Assembly: GCF_000023125.1 (NCBI RefSeq)
Contig: NC_013037.1
Coordinates: 186,001-250,000 of the forward strand
Source of the DNA: Dyadobacter fermentans DSM 18053
GTDB taxonomy: Bacteria > Bacteroidota > Bacteroidia > Cytophagales > Spirosomataceae
Length of the DNA stretch: 64,000 bases
Reading direction: 5' to 3'
Shown one piece after another: positions 1-7,233 of the stretch. The notes below the pieces were generated by a model. That model was not told the DNA's origin and did no database searches. It was given only the letters and a program-made list of their open reading frames with translations. Each line of letters opens with the position of its first letter. The stretch's first letter is position 1. Both the position numbers and the translations under genes were made by a program.

Positions 1-354
1 CGCAAACTGGATATTAAAAGTGAACAACTGGCGGACGCGGGGCTGTCGGCGGCCGAAACGAAAGTGGTGGCAGCCGATACGCTCGCTCCGATGCCGGCGG
101 CAGGCTGGACGTCCTACCGGCAATATTTGGATAAAAATACAAAGTCCGCCATCGCCACGGGGCAGGTTTCGGTGGCATTCAGCGTGGGTATATCGGGCGA
201 ATTGTCCGGTTTTACGGCGAAAGGACCGGAAGCTTTGCTCGGCGAGGCGATCCGGATTGTCACCAATGGCCCCGCCTGGGCGCCTGCTCGTACGCAAGGA
301 AGGCCGGTCGCTGCCAAGGCCGAAATACAGCTACAATTTCGTTCGTCTAAATAA
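1..354 (+). CDS. TonB-like C-terminal domain protein (3' end only)
   Basis: The reading frame is open from the first base, so this is the 3' end of a gene that begins upstream of the window. The last 80 or so residues match the pattern of a TonB C-terminal domain as found in Bacteroidota energy-transducer-like proteins: a strand resembling 'GQVSVAFSVGISGELSGF', then an 'EALLGEAIRIV' helix, a 'GPAWAPA' turn and a final strand ending in 'QLQF'. Such domains contact outer-membrane TonB-dependent receptors from the periplasm. The upstream part, which would show any membrane anchor or receptor domain, is missing, so whether this is a true TonB or a surface protein with a TonB-like tail cannot be settled. 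Confidence 0.7.
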   Translation, partial: RKLDIKSEQLADAGLSAAETKVVAADTLAPMPAAGWTSYRQYLDKNTKSAIATGQVSVAFSVGISGELSGFTAKGPEALLGEAIRIVTNGPAWAPARTQGRPVAAKAEIQLQFRSSK

Positions 355-695
355 GCCTTTCCAAATCAAGCGGTTACCCATAGTCTTGTAGAAGTAATTT
401 TAAAAATATTCCTAAAATGGAGCACTTATTTTTTGTGATCTTCTTCCCAGTATTTAATTTTACTACAAGCTCTTAACTACTCACCTCTTAATTTTCTAGC
501 AAATCTGAGTTTGCAATTTCGTGGCATTCAAATGTACTGCGGCCATTTTCAGGCGGCGCACAACGGCTGATTCGAATGAAGTTTGCAATTTTCCGGCTTA
601 AATTTTGTTATGGCAAGTATTATTACTAATTCTACGAAATAATTGTCTGCCGCTTTCAATCGTACAACACCGAATTTGCCTATTTATATTTACCT
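355..695. other. AT-rich intergenic region
   Basis: This 341-base stretch is clearly richer in A and T than the genes around it and has no convincing coding frame. It separates the TonB-like gene end from the response regulator and probably carries the promoter of the exopolysaccharide locus. Just before the regulator start there is TATATTTA, a loose match to the Bacteroidota -7 box, but it sits too close to the ATG to be convincing. A weak inverted repeat (cttgtag near 385, ctacaag near 470) flanks its first part and may end the upstream transcript. Confidence 0.5.
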
Positions 696-1085
696 ATGGA
701 CAATAGAAAGAATCTGTTGATTATAGACGACGAACCTAGTATTACCAAAATACTGGAACATTTTCTGAAAAAGGATTTCAACGTAGTGATCAAAAATGAT
801 GGCTCGGAAGGAATGCTGTGGCTCGAAGAAGGCAACCAGGCCGACCTCATTATCGCCGACCTGCACATGCCCAACCTGAGCGGCAAGGAGTTTCTGAAAG
901 TGGCCAAAGCCAGTAACCTCTATTCCGAAATACCGATTATCATTCTGTCGGGTTCTGACGAGAGCAGCGAGCGCATTCAGTGCCTTAATCTGGGTGCCGA
1001 CGATTTCATGGTCAAGCCGTTCAACCCGATGGAGGTGCACGCGAAGATCAATGCCGTACTGCGGCGCAGCAAACGCTACTCTTAA
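696..1085 (+). CDS. Single-domain response regulator
   Basis: A 129-residue CheY-like receiver with no output domain. The acidic pair D11-D12, the phospho-acceptor D55 in 'LIIADLHMP', the switch residue S85 in 'IILSG' and K107 in 'MVKPF' are all present, so it should be phosphorylatable. It lies 11 bases upstream of a sugar transferase whose own N-terminus is a degenerate receiver, and about 10 kb from a hybrid histidine kinase on the other strand. A role as a diffusible phosphorelay part controlling exopolysaccharide synthesis is inferred from position only. Start chosen at the ATG giving a full-length receiver. Confidence 0.9.
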   Translation: MDNRKNLLIIDDEPSITKILEHFLKKDFNVVIKNDGSEGMLWLEEGNQADLIIADLHMPNLSGKEFLKVAKASNLYSEIPIIILSGSDESSERIQCLNLGADDFMVKPFNPMEVHAKINAVLRRSKRYS

Positions 1086-1096
1086 CCTAGACCGAC

Positions 1097-2311
1097 ATGA
1101 TGGAACTGGCCGGAACATCGACAGAGGCGGCAACGTCAGGCAAAACCTACGTTGCCCAGTTCAGGGTTATTTATGTTCATACCAATTTTCAGGAGTACCT
1201 CCGCTTTACCGAGCGGTTCGCCGAATACCTTCAGGTAGAATATTTCGATGCACCCGCCAGCGCGCTGGAAGCATTGAAGGAGAACTATCCGGCCGATGTG
1301 ATCGTGGCGCACGGCGGCAGCGGCGGCATGGAGCTGCTCGACACCATCCGCAAAAGCGCCGGCTTCGCCAATATCCCGTTCGTGCTGCTGGTGGACAAGC
1401 TCGACCGCCAGGCCATCGAAACAGCCCGCGCCAAGCATGCAGATGATGTTTTTTCGATCCATTTCGACGACGGCGACCTCATCACGCGCATCAAATACTT
1501 CAAAAAGCGGCAATGGTACGTGGCCAGCAAGGCCTCGCAGAAAATAGGTGCGCAAAGCAACAAAACGCCGCTCTGGAAGCGGGCGATCGACGTGGCCATG
1601 ACGGGCACGGCCGTGTTGCTGCTCCTGCCGGTGTTTATCCTCGTCGCGATCCTCATCAAACTGGATTCGAAAGGGCCCGTTTTCTACAAATCCAAAAGGG
1701 TAGGGAGCGGTTACAAGATATTTGACCTCTACAAGTTCAGGACCATGCGGACCGACGCCGACCAACTGATCCGTAAAATGGCGGCATTGAATATGTATTC
1801 CAAAGCGGAGCCGGTTTCGCAGATCGAAACGCAGGGACTGTGCGACGAATGTCTGGCTGGAAACCAATGCAAAAGTCTGCTGTTCCACGACGGCAAGGAG
1901 ATTTGTGAAAAGCTCTATCACTTCCAGAAGGAGCAGAAAGCGGCATTTATGAAATTCCAGAACGACCCGCGCATTACCCGCCTTGGCCGGTTCCTGCGGA
2001 ATTCGAGCATCGACGAGCTTCCTCAGCTGATCAACATCCTCAAAGGCGATATGTCGCTGGTGGGTAACCGCCCGCTGCCGCTGTACGAGGCCGAAAAAAT
2101 GACCACCGACGATAAAATATTGCGTTTTGCGGGTCCTGCCGGCCTTACCGGGTTATGGCAGGTAACCAAACGCGGCAAAGGCAAGGCCGATATGACCGAG
2201 GAAGAGCGCACACAGCTGGATATCACCTATGCCCGGGAATTTTCCTTTAAAATGGACATGGAAATCATCCTGAAAACGTTCCCGGCCCTGCTGCAATCGG
2301 AGAACGTCTGA
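1097..2311 (+). CDS. Sugar transferase with N-terminal pseudo-receiver domain
   Basis: Residues 22-135 have the length and pattern of a receiver, but the acidic pocket reads 'VIYVHTN', the phospho-acceptor position is H72 ('DVIVAHGG') and the lysine is replaced by isoleucine, so it should not be phosphorylated. A hydrophobic helix at 166-189 leads into a bacterial sugar transferase domain (WcaJ/WbaP type) with 'KFRTM', the catalytic pair D306-E307 in 'SSIDELPQL' and 'LVGNRPLPLYEAE'. These enzymes transfer a sugar phosphate to undecaprenyl phosphate at the inner membrane, starting repeat-unit synthesis. Between 'KFRTM' and 'FQNDPRITRLGRF' lies an insertion with C249, C252, C258 and C270. It probably forms an operon with the preceding receiver gene. 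Confidence 0.9.
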   Translation: MMELAGTSTEAATSGKTYVAQFRVIYVHTNFQEYLRFTERFAEYLQVEYFDAPASALEALKENYPADVIVAHGGSGGMELLDTIRKSAGFANIPFVLLVDKLDRQAIETARAKHADDVFSIHFDDGDLITRIKYFKKRQWYVASKASQKIGAQSNKTPLWKRAIDVAMTGTAVLLLLPVFILVAILIKLDSKGPVFYKSKRVGSGYKIFDLYKFRTMRTDADQLIRKMAALNMYSKAEPVSQIETQGLCDECLAGNQCKSLLFHDGKEICEKLYHFQKEQKAAFMKFQNDPRITRLGRFLRNSSIDELPQLINILKGDMSLVGNRPLPLYEAEKMTTDDKILRFAGPAGLTGLWQVTKRGKGKADMTEEERTQLDITYAREFSFKMDMEIILKTFPALLQSENV

Positions 2312-2328
2312 TGGTGTATAACGGTATG

Positions 2329-2946
2329 TCAGGAAGCTTTAACCCAATCTTTGTATTCGGGATCATATTTTTTGATGATACGCGCCGGGTTTCCGACGGC
2401 AACCGAGTAGGGCGGAACGTCCTTGGTCACCACGGCCCCCGCGGCGATCACCGAATGCCGGCCGATGGTAACCCCCGCGGTAACCACCGCATTGGCGCCG
2501 ATCCAGCATTCGTCTTCGATTACGATAGGGGCAACGCTTACGCCCTGTTTGTGAATCGGTTGCTGAATGTCCTGATAATTATGGTTCAGGCCGCTGGCAA
2601 CGATATGCTGCGCCAGGATAACGTCGTTGCCGATCGTAACCGGACCGATAATGACATTTCCAAGGCCCACGAGCGAGTTGGCGCCGATATGCACTGCCCC
2701 CACGCCATTGTTAATTGTACTGAAATCCTCGATCATGGAATTGTCGCCGATCGAAAAGGGATTGAACGGGAGTACATCCATGCGTACCCACCGGCGGATG
2801 ATCACATTTTTACCCCTTTTATGGAAGAAGCGGTTCAAAAATATCCGGACCCAGAGCCTCGGGCGCGCCTGATTGGTCGGGATCAGCATCCAATGGACAA
2901 ATTTTTTCAGCCCCGGACTGTTCCGGATTTGGTCGGATAACGACAT
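2329..2946 (-). CDS. Left-handed beta-helix (hexapeptide) acyltransferase
   Basis: A 205-residue protein with imperfect hexapeptide repeats from about residue 70 onward ('[22 protein letters not shown]', '[22 protein letters not shown]') and the terminal '[17 protein letters not shown]' loop typical of WcaF/LacA-type O-acetyltransferases. These use acetyl-CoA to acetylate sugars, which fits modification of the polysaccharide made by the surrounding genes. A longer frame opens with TTG at 2985, but that codon lies upstream of the likely transcription start of a good promoter (2983-3012), so the ATG at 2946 is preferred. The gene is antisense to the otherwise co-oriented locus, between the initiating transferase and the export genes. 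Confidence 0.85.
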   Translation of the reverse strand: MSLSDQIRNSPGLKKFVHWMLIPTNQARPRLWVRIFLNRFFHKRGKNVIIRRWVRMDVLPFNPFSIGDNSMIEDFSTINNGVGAVHIGANSLVGLGNVIIGPVTIGNDVILAQHIVASGLNHNYQDIQQPIHKQGVSVAPIVIEDECWIGANAVVTAGVTIGRHSVIAAGAVVTKDVPPYSVAVGNPARIIKKYDPEYKDWVKAS

Positions 2947-2982
2947 TTTACCTAGATTAGAGAGGTGTAGTAATATTTTTAT

Positions 2983-3012
2983 CAAAAGTATTTTGTATTA
3001 CTACAAAGTCAA
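2983..3012 (-). promoter_or_regulatory. Bacteroidota-type promoter of the acyltransferase gene
   Basis: On the minus strand TTG (3012-3010) is followed by 19 bases and TACTTTTG (2990-2983), matching the -33 and TANNTTTG -7 boxes of Bacteroidota. The implied transcript starts near 2976, leaving a leader of about 30 bases to the ATG at 2946. Confidence 0.6.
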
Positions 3013-3047
3013 GCGAAAGTGATTTTAAATAAATATTGTTCCGTGAT

Positions 3048-3725
3048 ATGCCGATGAAATATGCCGCTTTGGGGCTCCTGCTTTTTTTTACCATTCAGAG
3101 CGCTTCTGCCCAGGAGTCTTTGAGCAAAGACGTCGATTACGCGTACCTGGACAGGCTGATCGCCATTAGCAAGGCCAATTATCCCAAAATCAAAATGTAC
3201 CAGGCGCATATCGATGCGGCTGCCACGGGAGTCAGAAAGGCGAAGCTTTCCTATTTCGATATTTTCAACTTCTCTTACCTGTACGTGCCCAAAAACGACC
3301 GTGCTGCGCCGGTTTCCCCTTCATTTCCATTCACTTATCAGTTCGGCTTTTTTGTCAATATCGGCGCCATTCTGCAAAAGCCGTCGATGGTGAAGCAGGC
3401 TAAAAGCGAACTGGCATCGGCGGAATACGACAAGCAGTCGTTCGACCTGAATATGGAAGCGGAGATCAAGAAAAGGTATTTCACATACATTCAGAAGAAG
3501 GCCGTCTACCGCGTGCGCTCGAATGCGTCGCTGGACGTCGAAAGCATGCTCGACAATGTGAAGAAACGCTTCGAAATGGGGCAGGAGACATTGGAAAAGT
3601 ATAATCAGGTGCTCATCATGCAAACCGACCACGCACAAAATCTCCTGAATTCGGAGAGCGAAGTGCTGGTGGCAAAAAGCAGCCTGGAAGAATTGTTAGG
3701 ACAAAAATTAGAAGATATCAAATGA
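3048..3725 (+). CDS. Half-length TolC-family outer membrane protein
   Basis: A 225-residue protein with a signal peptide ('MKYAALGLLLFFTIQSASAQ') followed by one TolC-like repeat. Helices such as 'LDRLIAISKANYPKIKMYQAHIDAAATGVRKAKLSYF' and 'AEYDKQSFDLNMEAEIKKRYFTYIQ' resemble the helical hairpin of outer membrane efflux proteins. Full TolC proteins are roughly twice this length with two repeats, so this is a half-size version. It overlaps the following chain-length gene by four bases (ATGA), so the two are translationally coupled and should work together. It may be the outer-membrane or periplasmic part of the exporter. The upstream TTG at 3036 was rejected because it adds nothing to the signal peptide; ATG at 3054 is an alternative start. 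Confidence 0.75.
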   Translation: MPMKYAALGLLLFFTIQSASAQESLSKDVDYAYLDRLIAISKANYPKIKMYQAHIDAAATGVRKAKLSYFDIFNFSYLYVPKNDRAAPVSPSFPFTYQFGFFVNIGAILQKPSMVKQAKSELASAEYDKQSFDLNMEAEIKKRYFTYIQKKAVYRVRSNASLDVESMLDNVKKRFEMGQETLEKYNQVLIMQTDHAQNLLNSESEVLVAKSSLEELLGQKLEDIK

Positions 3726-5902
3726 CGGAGGTTGTACAGTTTTTAAGATTGCTGCAGAGGAATAAGATCACCCTCATCCTGGTTCCGCTGATCACCGTTA
3801 TCGTGTGCTATTTCCTGGTGCGGCGGCTGCCGGATACCTACGAGTCGCATGCCCGCATTGCCACGGGCCTGGTGGATAAGACCGACCAGGTGGTAACGCG
3901 TGCCAAAGACGAGCAAGATCAGCAGATTGCCCGCAAATTCGAGAGCCTCATCCAGGTAATGCGCCTGAAACGGACGCTCGACCAGGTATCCTACCGCTTG
4001 ATTTTGAACGATTTGAAAGGCCTCAAAGACTCCACCTGGCGCGAGCCCGTGCGTGCGCTGGAAGAAATGAGCAAGGCCGATAAGGCGAACGCCATTGCGC
4101 TGATCACCCAGAAATACCAGAAGCGCGAGGAGCTGTTTTTGTGGAAGCCGGGAGAAAAGAAGCTCAACGACATCATCGTGGACATGGGCTACGGGGCCAA
4201 CTCGCTGCGCGAAAAGCTGGTCATTTACCGCACCGGCGTGGGCGATTATATCGATATCGAATACGAAGCGGAAGACCCCGATCTGGCTGCTTACGTGATC
4301 AATACGCTCGCCCAGGAGTTTATTTCGGACAATTCGTCGCGTGTGGTAGGGAATAATAAGAAGACCATTGACTTCCTGCAAAGTTTCATGCAGCAAAAGC
4401 TCAATGCGCTCAACGAGCGGATGAACACGCTGAAAAACTTCAAGATCCAGAACCGCGTACTGAACCTGAACGAGCAGGCTAAGAGCATTTACGGGCAAAT
4501 GGCCGACTTCGAAACGCGCCGCCAGATCGCCCAGAAGGATATTATCGCCTACACGGCGGCCATCGGCAACATCGATCGGCGCTTTAACCCCACCGAGCGC
4601 AAATATTTCGAAAGCGCGTTGACGGACATTAACCAGAAGATCATCGCCACAAAGAGCAATCTCAAAGCGATGAACGAGCGCTACATCCTGAGCAATTTCG
4701 ACAACCGCGTGAAGTTCAGCCTCGATTCGCTGCGGGGACGGCTTTCGGAGGAAATCAATGAGGCTACCGACAAATATGCCTACAATCCGATGGTGGTAAA
4801 GCAGGACCTGGTGACGCAGAAACTGAGCATGGAAATATCCCTGGAACTAGCGAGAAACAGCGTGTCGTCCATTCAGGCAGAGCTCGATCGGCTGAACCGG
4901 AAGTTTGACGGACTGGTGCCGAACGAGGCGAAAATCCAGGAATACGAAACGTCCATCGACATTGCCAGTAAGGAATACATCGAAGCATTGCAGCGCTACA
5001 ATGAAGCGAGCCTCGAATTCAGCTTCCCCGTGTACCTGCGCCTGATCGAGCGCGCGATGCCCGGCGAGGTGCAGGCTTCCAAGAAAATGGTGCTCGTGAT
5101 CCTCTCCGGCGTGATCAGCTTCACATTCTGCGTGTTTGTGTTCTTTATCCTTTTTTACCTCGACAAGTCAATCCGCTATCCGTTGCAGCTTGCGAACGAA
5201 ACAGGCAAGCCGGTACTCGGTTATCTGAATGCGCTGGATAAAGATTCGAACCTCAGCCTTTCGGGCATGAATGCGTCGGACGATAAGGCGATACGGTTGT
5301 ACAAAAACCTCGTGCGGTCCATCCGGTACGAACTGGATAATGAAATGAGCGATCCGAAAATCATCGCTGTCACGAGCCTGGGCTATGATGTGGGCAAAAC
5401 GCCGTTCGTGATTGCACTGGCCTGGGCATTTTCCAAGATCAATAAGACGGTTCTGATCATCGACGGCAACTTCGGGCAGCCCGACATTTCCAAACTGAAC
5501 CCGGAAAGCACGCCTTTCGAGAGTTTTGTTAAATCCAATACATTGCCGGAAGCGACGCCGGGGCAGATCAGCATTCTCGGTGCAAGATCCGGTGACATTT
5601 CGGTGCTCGAACTGGCCGATGAAAAGACGATCGGCGAGCGTTTGCAGGCATTGAAAACGCGCTTTGATATTATCCTGATCGAAACCGATTCGCTGCGTGC
5701 GATGAACCGCGCCAAAGAATGGGTGTCGTTTGCAGACCTGGTGGTGTCGGTGTTTGCGGCCGGCCGCTCGATCGGTTCGGAAGATCAGTCGAAAATACAG
5801 TATCTCGACAGCCTGAACGGCAAGTTTGCCGGGTGGGTACTGACCAACACCGAGAGCATTCCGGAACAAGCCGGAAAAGTGGCTAAACCCGTGGAAGCAT
5901 GA
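3722..5902 (+). CDS. Wzc/GumC-type polysaccharide chain-length and export protein
   Basis: 726 residues. A first membrane helix lies at 15-35, followed by a Wzz-like periplasmic region with long coiled coil (about 210-440) and a second helix at 456-480. A cytoplasmic BY-kinase-like domain spans 520-710. This family sets chain length and couples export of exopolysaccharide across the envelope. The ATPase motifs are altered: the Walker A region reads 'TSLGYDVGKT' (551-560), A' keeps D581 in 'VLIIDGN', and Walker B has E654 instead of aspartate ('IILIETD'). No C-terminal tyrosine cluster is present, so autophosphorylation is doubtful. ATGA overlaps link it to the TolC-like gene upstream and the GT2 downstream. 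Confidence 0.88.
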   Translation: MTEVVQFLRLLQRNKITLILVPLITVIVCYFLVRRLPDTYESHARIATGLVDKTDQVVTRAKDEQDQQIARKFESLIQVMRLKRTLDQVSYRLILNDLKGLKDSTWREPVRALEEMSKADKANAIALITQKYQKREELFLWKPGEKKLNDIIVDMGYGANSLREKLVIYRTGVGDYIDIEYEAEDPDLAAYVINTLAQEFISDNSSRVVGNNKKTIDFLQSFMQQKLNALNERMNTLKNFKIQNRVLNLNEQAKSIYGQMADFETRRQIAQKDIIAYTAAIGNIDRRFNPTERKYFESALTDINQKIIATKSNLKAMNERYILSNFDNRVKFSLDSLRGRLSEEINEATDKYAYNPMVVKQDLVTQKLSMEISLELARNSVSSIQAELDRLNRKFDGLVPNEAKIQEYETSIDIASKEYIEALQRYNEASLEFSFPVYLRLIERAMPGEVQASKKMVLVILSGVISFTFCVFVFFILFYLDKSIRYPLQLANETGKPVLGYLNALDKDSNLSLSGMNASDDKAIRLYKNLVRSIRYELDNEMSDPKIIAVTSLGYDVGKTPFVIALAWAFSKINKTVLIIDGNFGQPDISKLNPESTPFESFVKSNTLPEATPGQISILGARSGDISVLELADEKTIGERLQALKTRFDIILIETDSLRAMNRAKEWVSFADLVVSVFAAGRSIGSEDQSKIQYLDSLNGKFAGWVLTNTESIPEQAGKVAKPVEA

Positions 5903-7074
5903 GAATCCTGGAATGGATATGGCTGGCGATTCAGGTAGCGATCGGGTACAACCTGGTGTTTCCGGTGCTTCTGCTGCTGATTTACGGCATCAGAAAGGCC
6001 GTGAAAGGCCGTGCGGCCGTGAATGCGCAGGCCGGCCTGCTCGACTACGGCATTATCGTGACGGCCTATGAGTACACCGCTCAGCTGCCGGCCGTGGTGG
6101 GCTCGCTGTTACAGCTGCGCTACGAGCGGTACCACATTTACGTCGTGGCCGACAAATGCGATATCAGCAACCTGCATTTTCCGACGGACAAGGTGTCGCT
6201 GCTGCGTCCCGAGCAGGTTTTGGGCAGTAACACGCGGTCGCACTTTTATGCCATCCGCCGCTTCGTCCGTCCGCATTCGCACCTGACGATCATCGACAGC
6301 GATAACCTCACCGACCCCGACTATCTCCACGAACTGAACGCATATTTTGCCCAGGGGTACGAAGCCGTGCAGGGGGTTCGCGAAGCGAAAAACCTTGATA
6401 CCACCTACGCCTGCCTGGACGCGGCCCGCGATATTTATTACCATTTCTACGATGGAAAGGTGCTTTTCGGCGCCGGCTCATCCGCCACGCTGGCAGGCTC
6501 GGGTATGGCATTCACTACGGCATTGTACGAAAAGGTGCTGGGCCATCTGGACGTCACCGGCGCAGGCTTCGATAAAGTATTGCAGGAAGGCATTGTGAGC
6601 CGCGGCTATCGCATTGCTTTTGCGGAAAAGGCCATTGTCTATGACGAGAAAACAACCGGCTCCGACCAGCTGGTGAAGCAGCGCGCGCGGTGGATCAATA
6701 CCTGGTTCAAATACTTCGGCTACGGGTTTAAGATTTTGTTCAAAGGCATTACCCGGTTCAGTATGAACCAGATACTGTTCGGGCTGGTGCTGCTAAGGCC
6801 GCCTTTGTTCATTTTTCTGTTGCTTTCGGTGGCATTTATGTTGGTGAACGTGCTCATTGCTCCGGTGCTGGCGCTGGCCTGGCTGGGTGCATTGGTAGTG
6901 TTCGTGCTTGGTTTTTACATTTCCCTGAAAAGCTCGCCTACGGACCCGAAGATTTACCAGTCGCTGGTCAACATCCCGAAATTCATGTTTTACCAGCTCA
7001 CGGCGCTGCTTAATGCCCGGCGTGCGAACAAGATTTCGGTAGCGACGCGCCAGGAAAACAAAACGCAGGGTTAA
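5899..7074 (+). CDS. Membrane-associated family 2 glycosyltransferase
   Basis: 391 residues with an N-terminal membrane helix, a GT-A domain and two or three C-terminal membrane helices (about 295-350). The nucleotide-sugar binding 'DSDN' motif sits near residue 133 and the acceptor-side 'QRARW' (QxxRW type) near 263, the arrangement seen in processive or membrane-bound GT2 enzymes. It would add a sugar from a nucleotide donor to a lipid-linked intermediate on the cytoplasmic face. The start codon overlaps the stop of the chain-length gene. The exact sugar cannot be read from sequence. Confidence 0.88.
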   Translation: MRILEWIWLAIQVAIGYNLVFPVLLLLIYGIRKAVKGRAAVNAQAGLLDYGIIVTAYEYTAQLPAVVGSLLQLRYERYHIYVVADKCDISNLHFPTDKVSLLRPEQVLGSNTRSHFYAIRRFVRPHSHLTIIDSDNLTDPDYLHELNAYFAQGYEAVQGVREAKNLDTTYACLDAARDIYYHFYDGKVLFGAGSSATLAGSGMAFTTALYEKVLGHLDVTGAGFDKVLQEGIVSRGYRIAFAEKAIVYDEKTTGSDQLVKQRARWINTWFKYFGYGFKILFKGITRFSMNQILFGLVLLRPPLFIFLLLSVAFMLVNVLIAPVLALAWLGALVVFVLGFYISLKSSPTDPKIYQSLVNIPKFMFYQLTALLNARRANKISVATRQENKTQG

Positions 7075-7086
7075 CACACGGATGCC

Positions 7087-7233
7087 ATGAAAATTTATCC
7101 CGAAAAGAGAGTCACCGAGCGAAAGGGGGGATTAGCGTCGCTTACACCCTTGCAGCAAAAAATGCGTCAGGCAGCATTGCTGCTTGCGTTGGTGAGCGTG
7201 TTTGTCTGGTTTTTCAAAATACTATTTTTTTAG
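7087..7233 (+). CDS. Small membrane protein, 48 residues
   Basis: A short frame beginning at ATG 7087, 12 bases after the GT2 stop, encodes 48 residues. The first 28 are charged ('MKIYPEKRVTERKGG...'), and residues 29-48 form one hydrophobic helix rich in L, V, F and W that ends in 'KILFF'. Its TAG stop overlaps the GTG start of the polymerase gene (TAGTG at 7231-7235), which argues for real, coupled translation rather than a chance frame. I do not recognise a family. A single-pass accessory subunit of the neighbouring membrane polymerase or glycosyltransferase is a reasonable guess from position. Confidence 0.55.
   Translation: MKIYPEKRVTERKGGLASLTPLQQKMRQAALLLALVSVFVWFFKILFF

Noticed and set aside
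2311..2940. A 209-codon plus-strand frame directly after the sugar transferase
   Set aside because: It mirrors the hexapeptide acyltransferase on the minus strand, which has a good promoter and family motifs.
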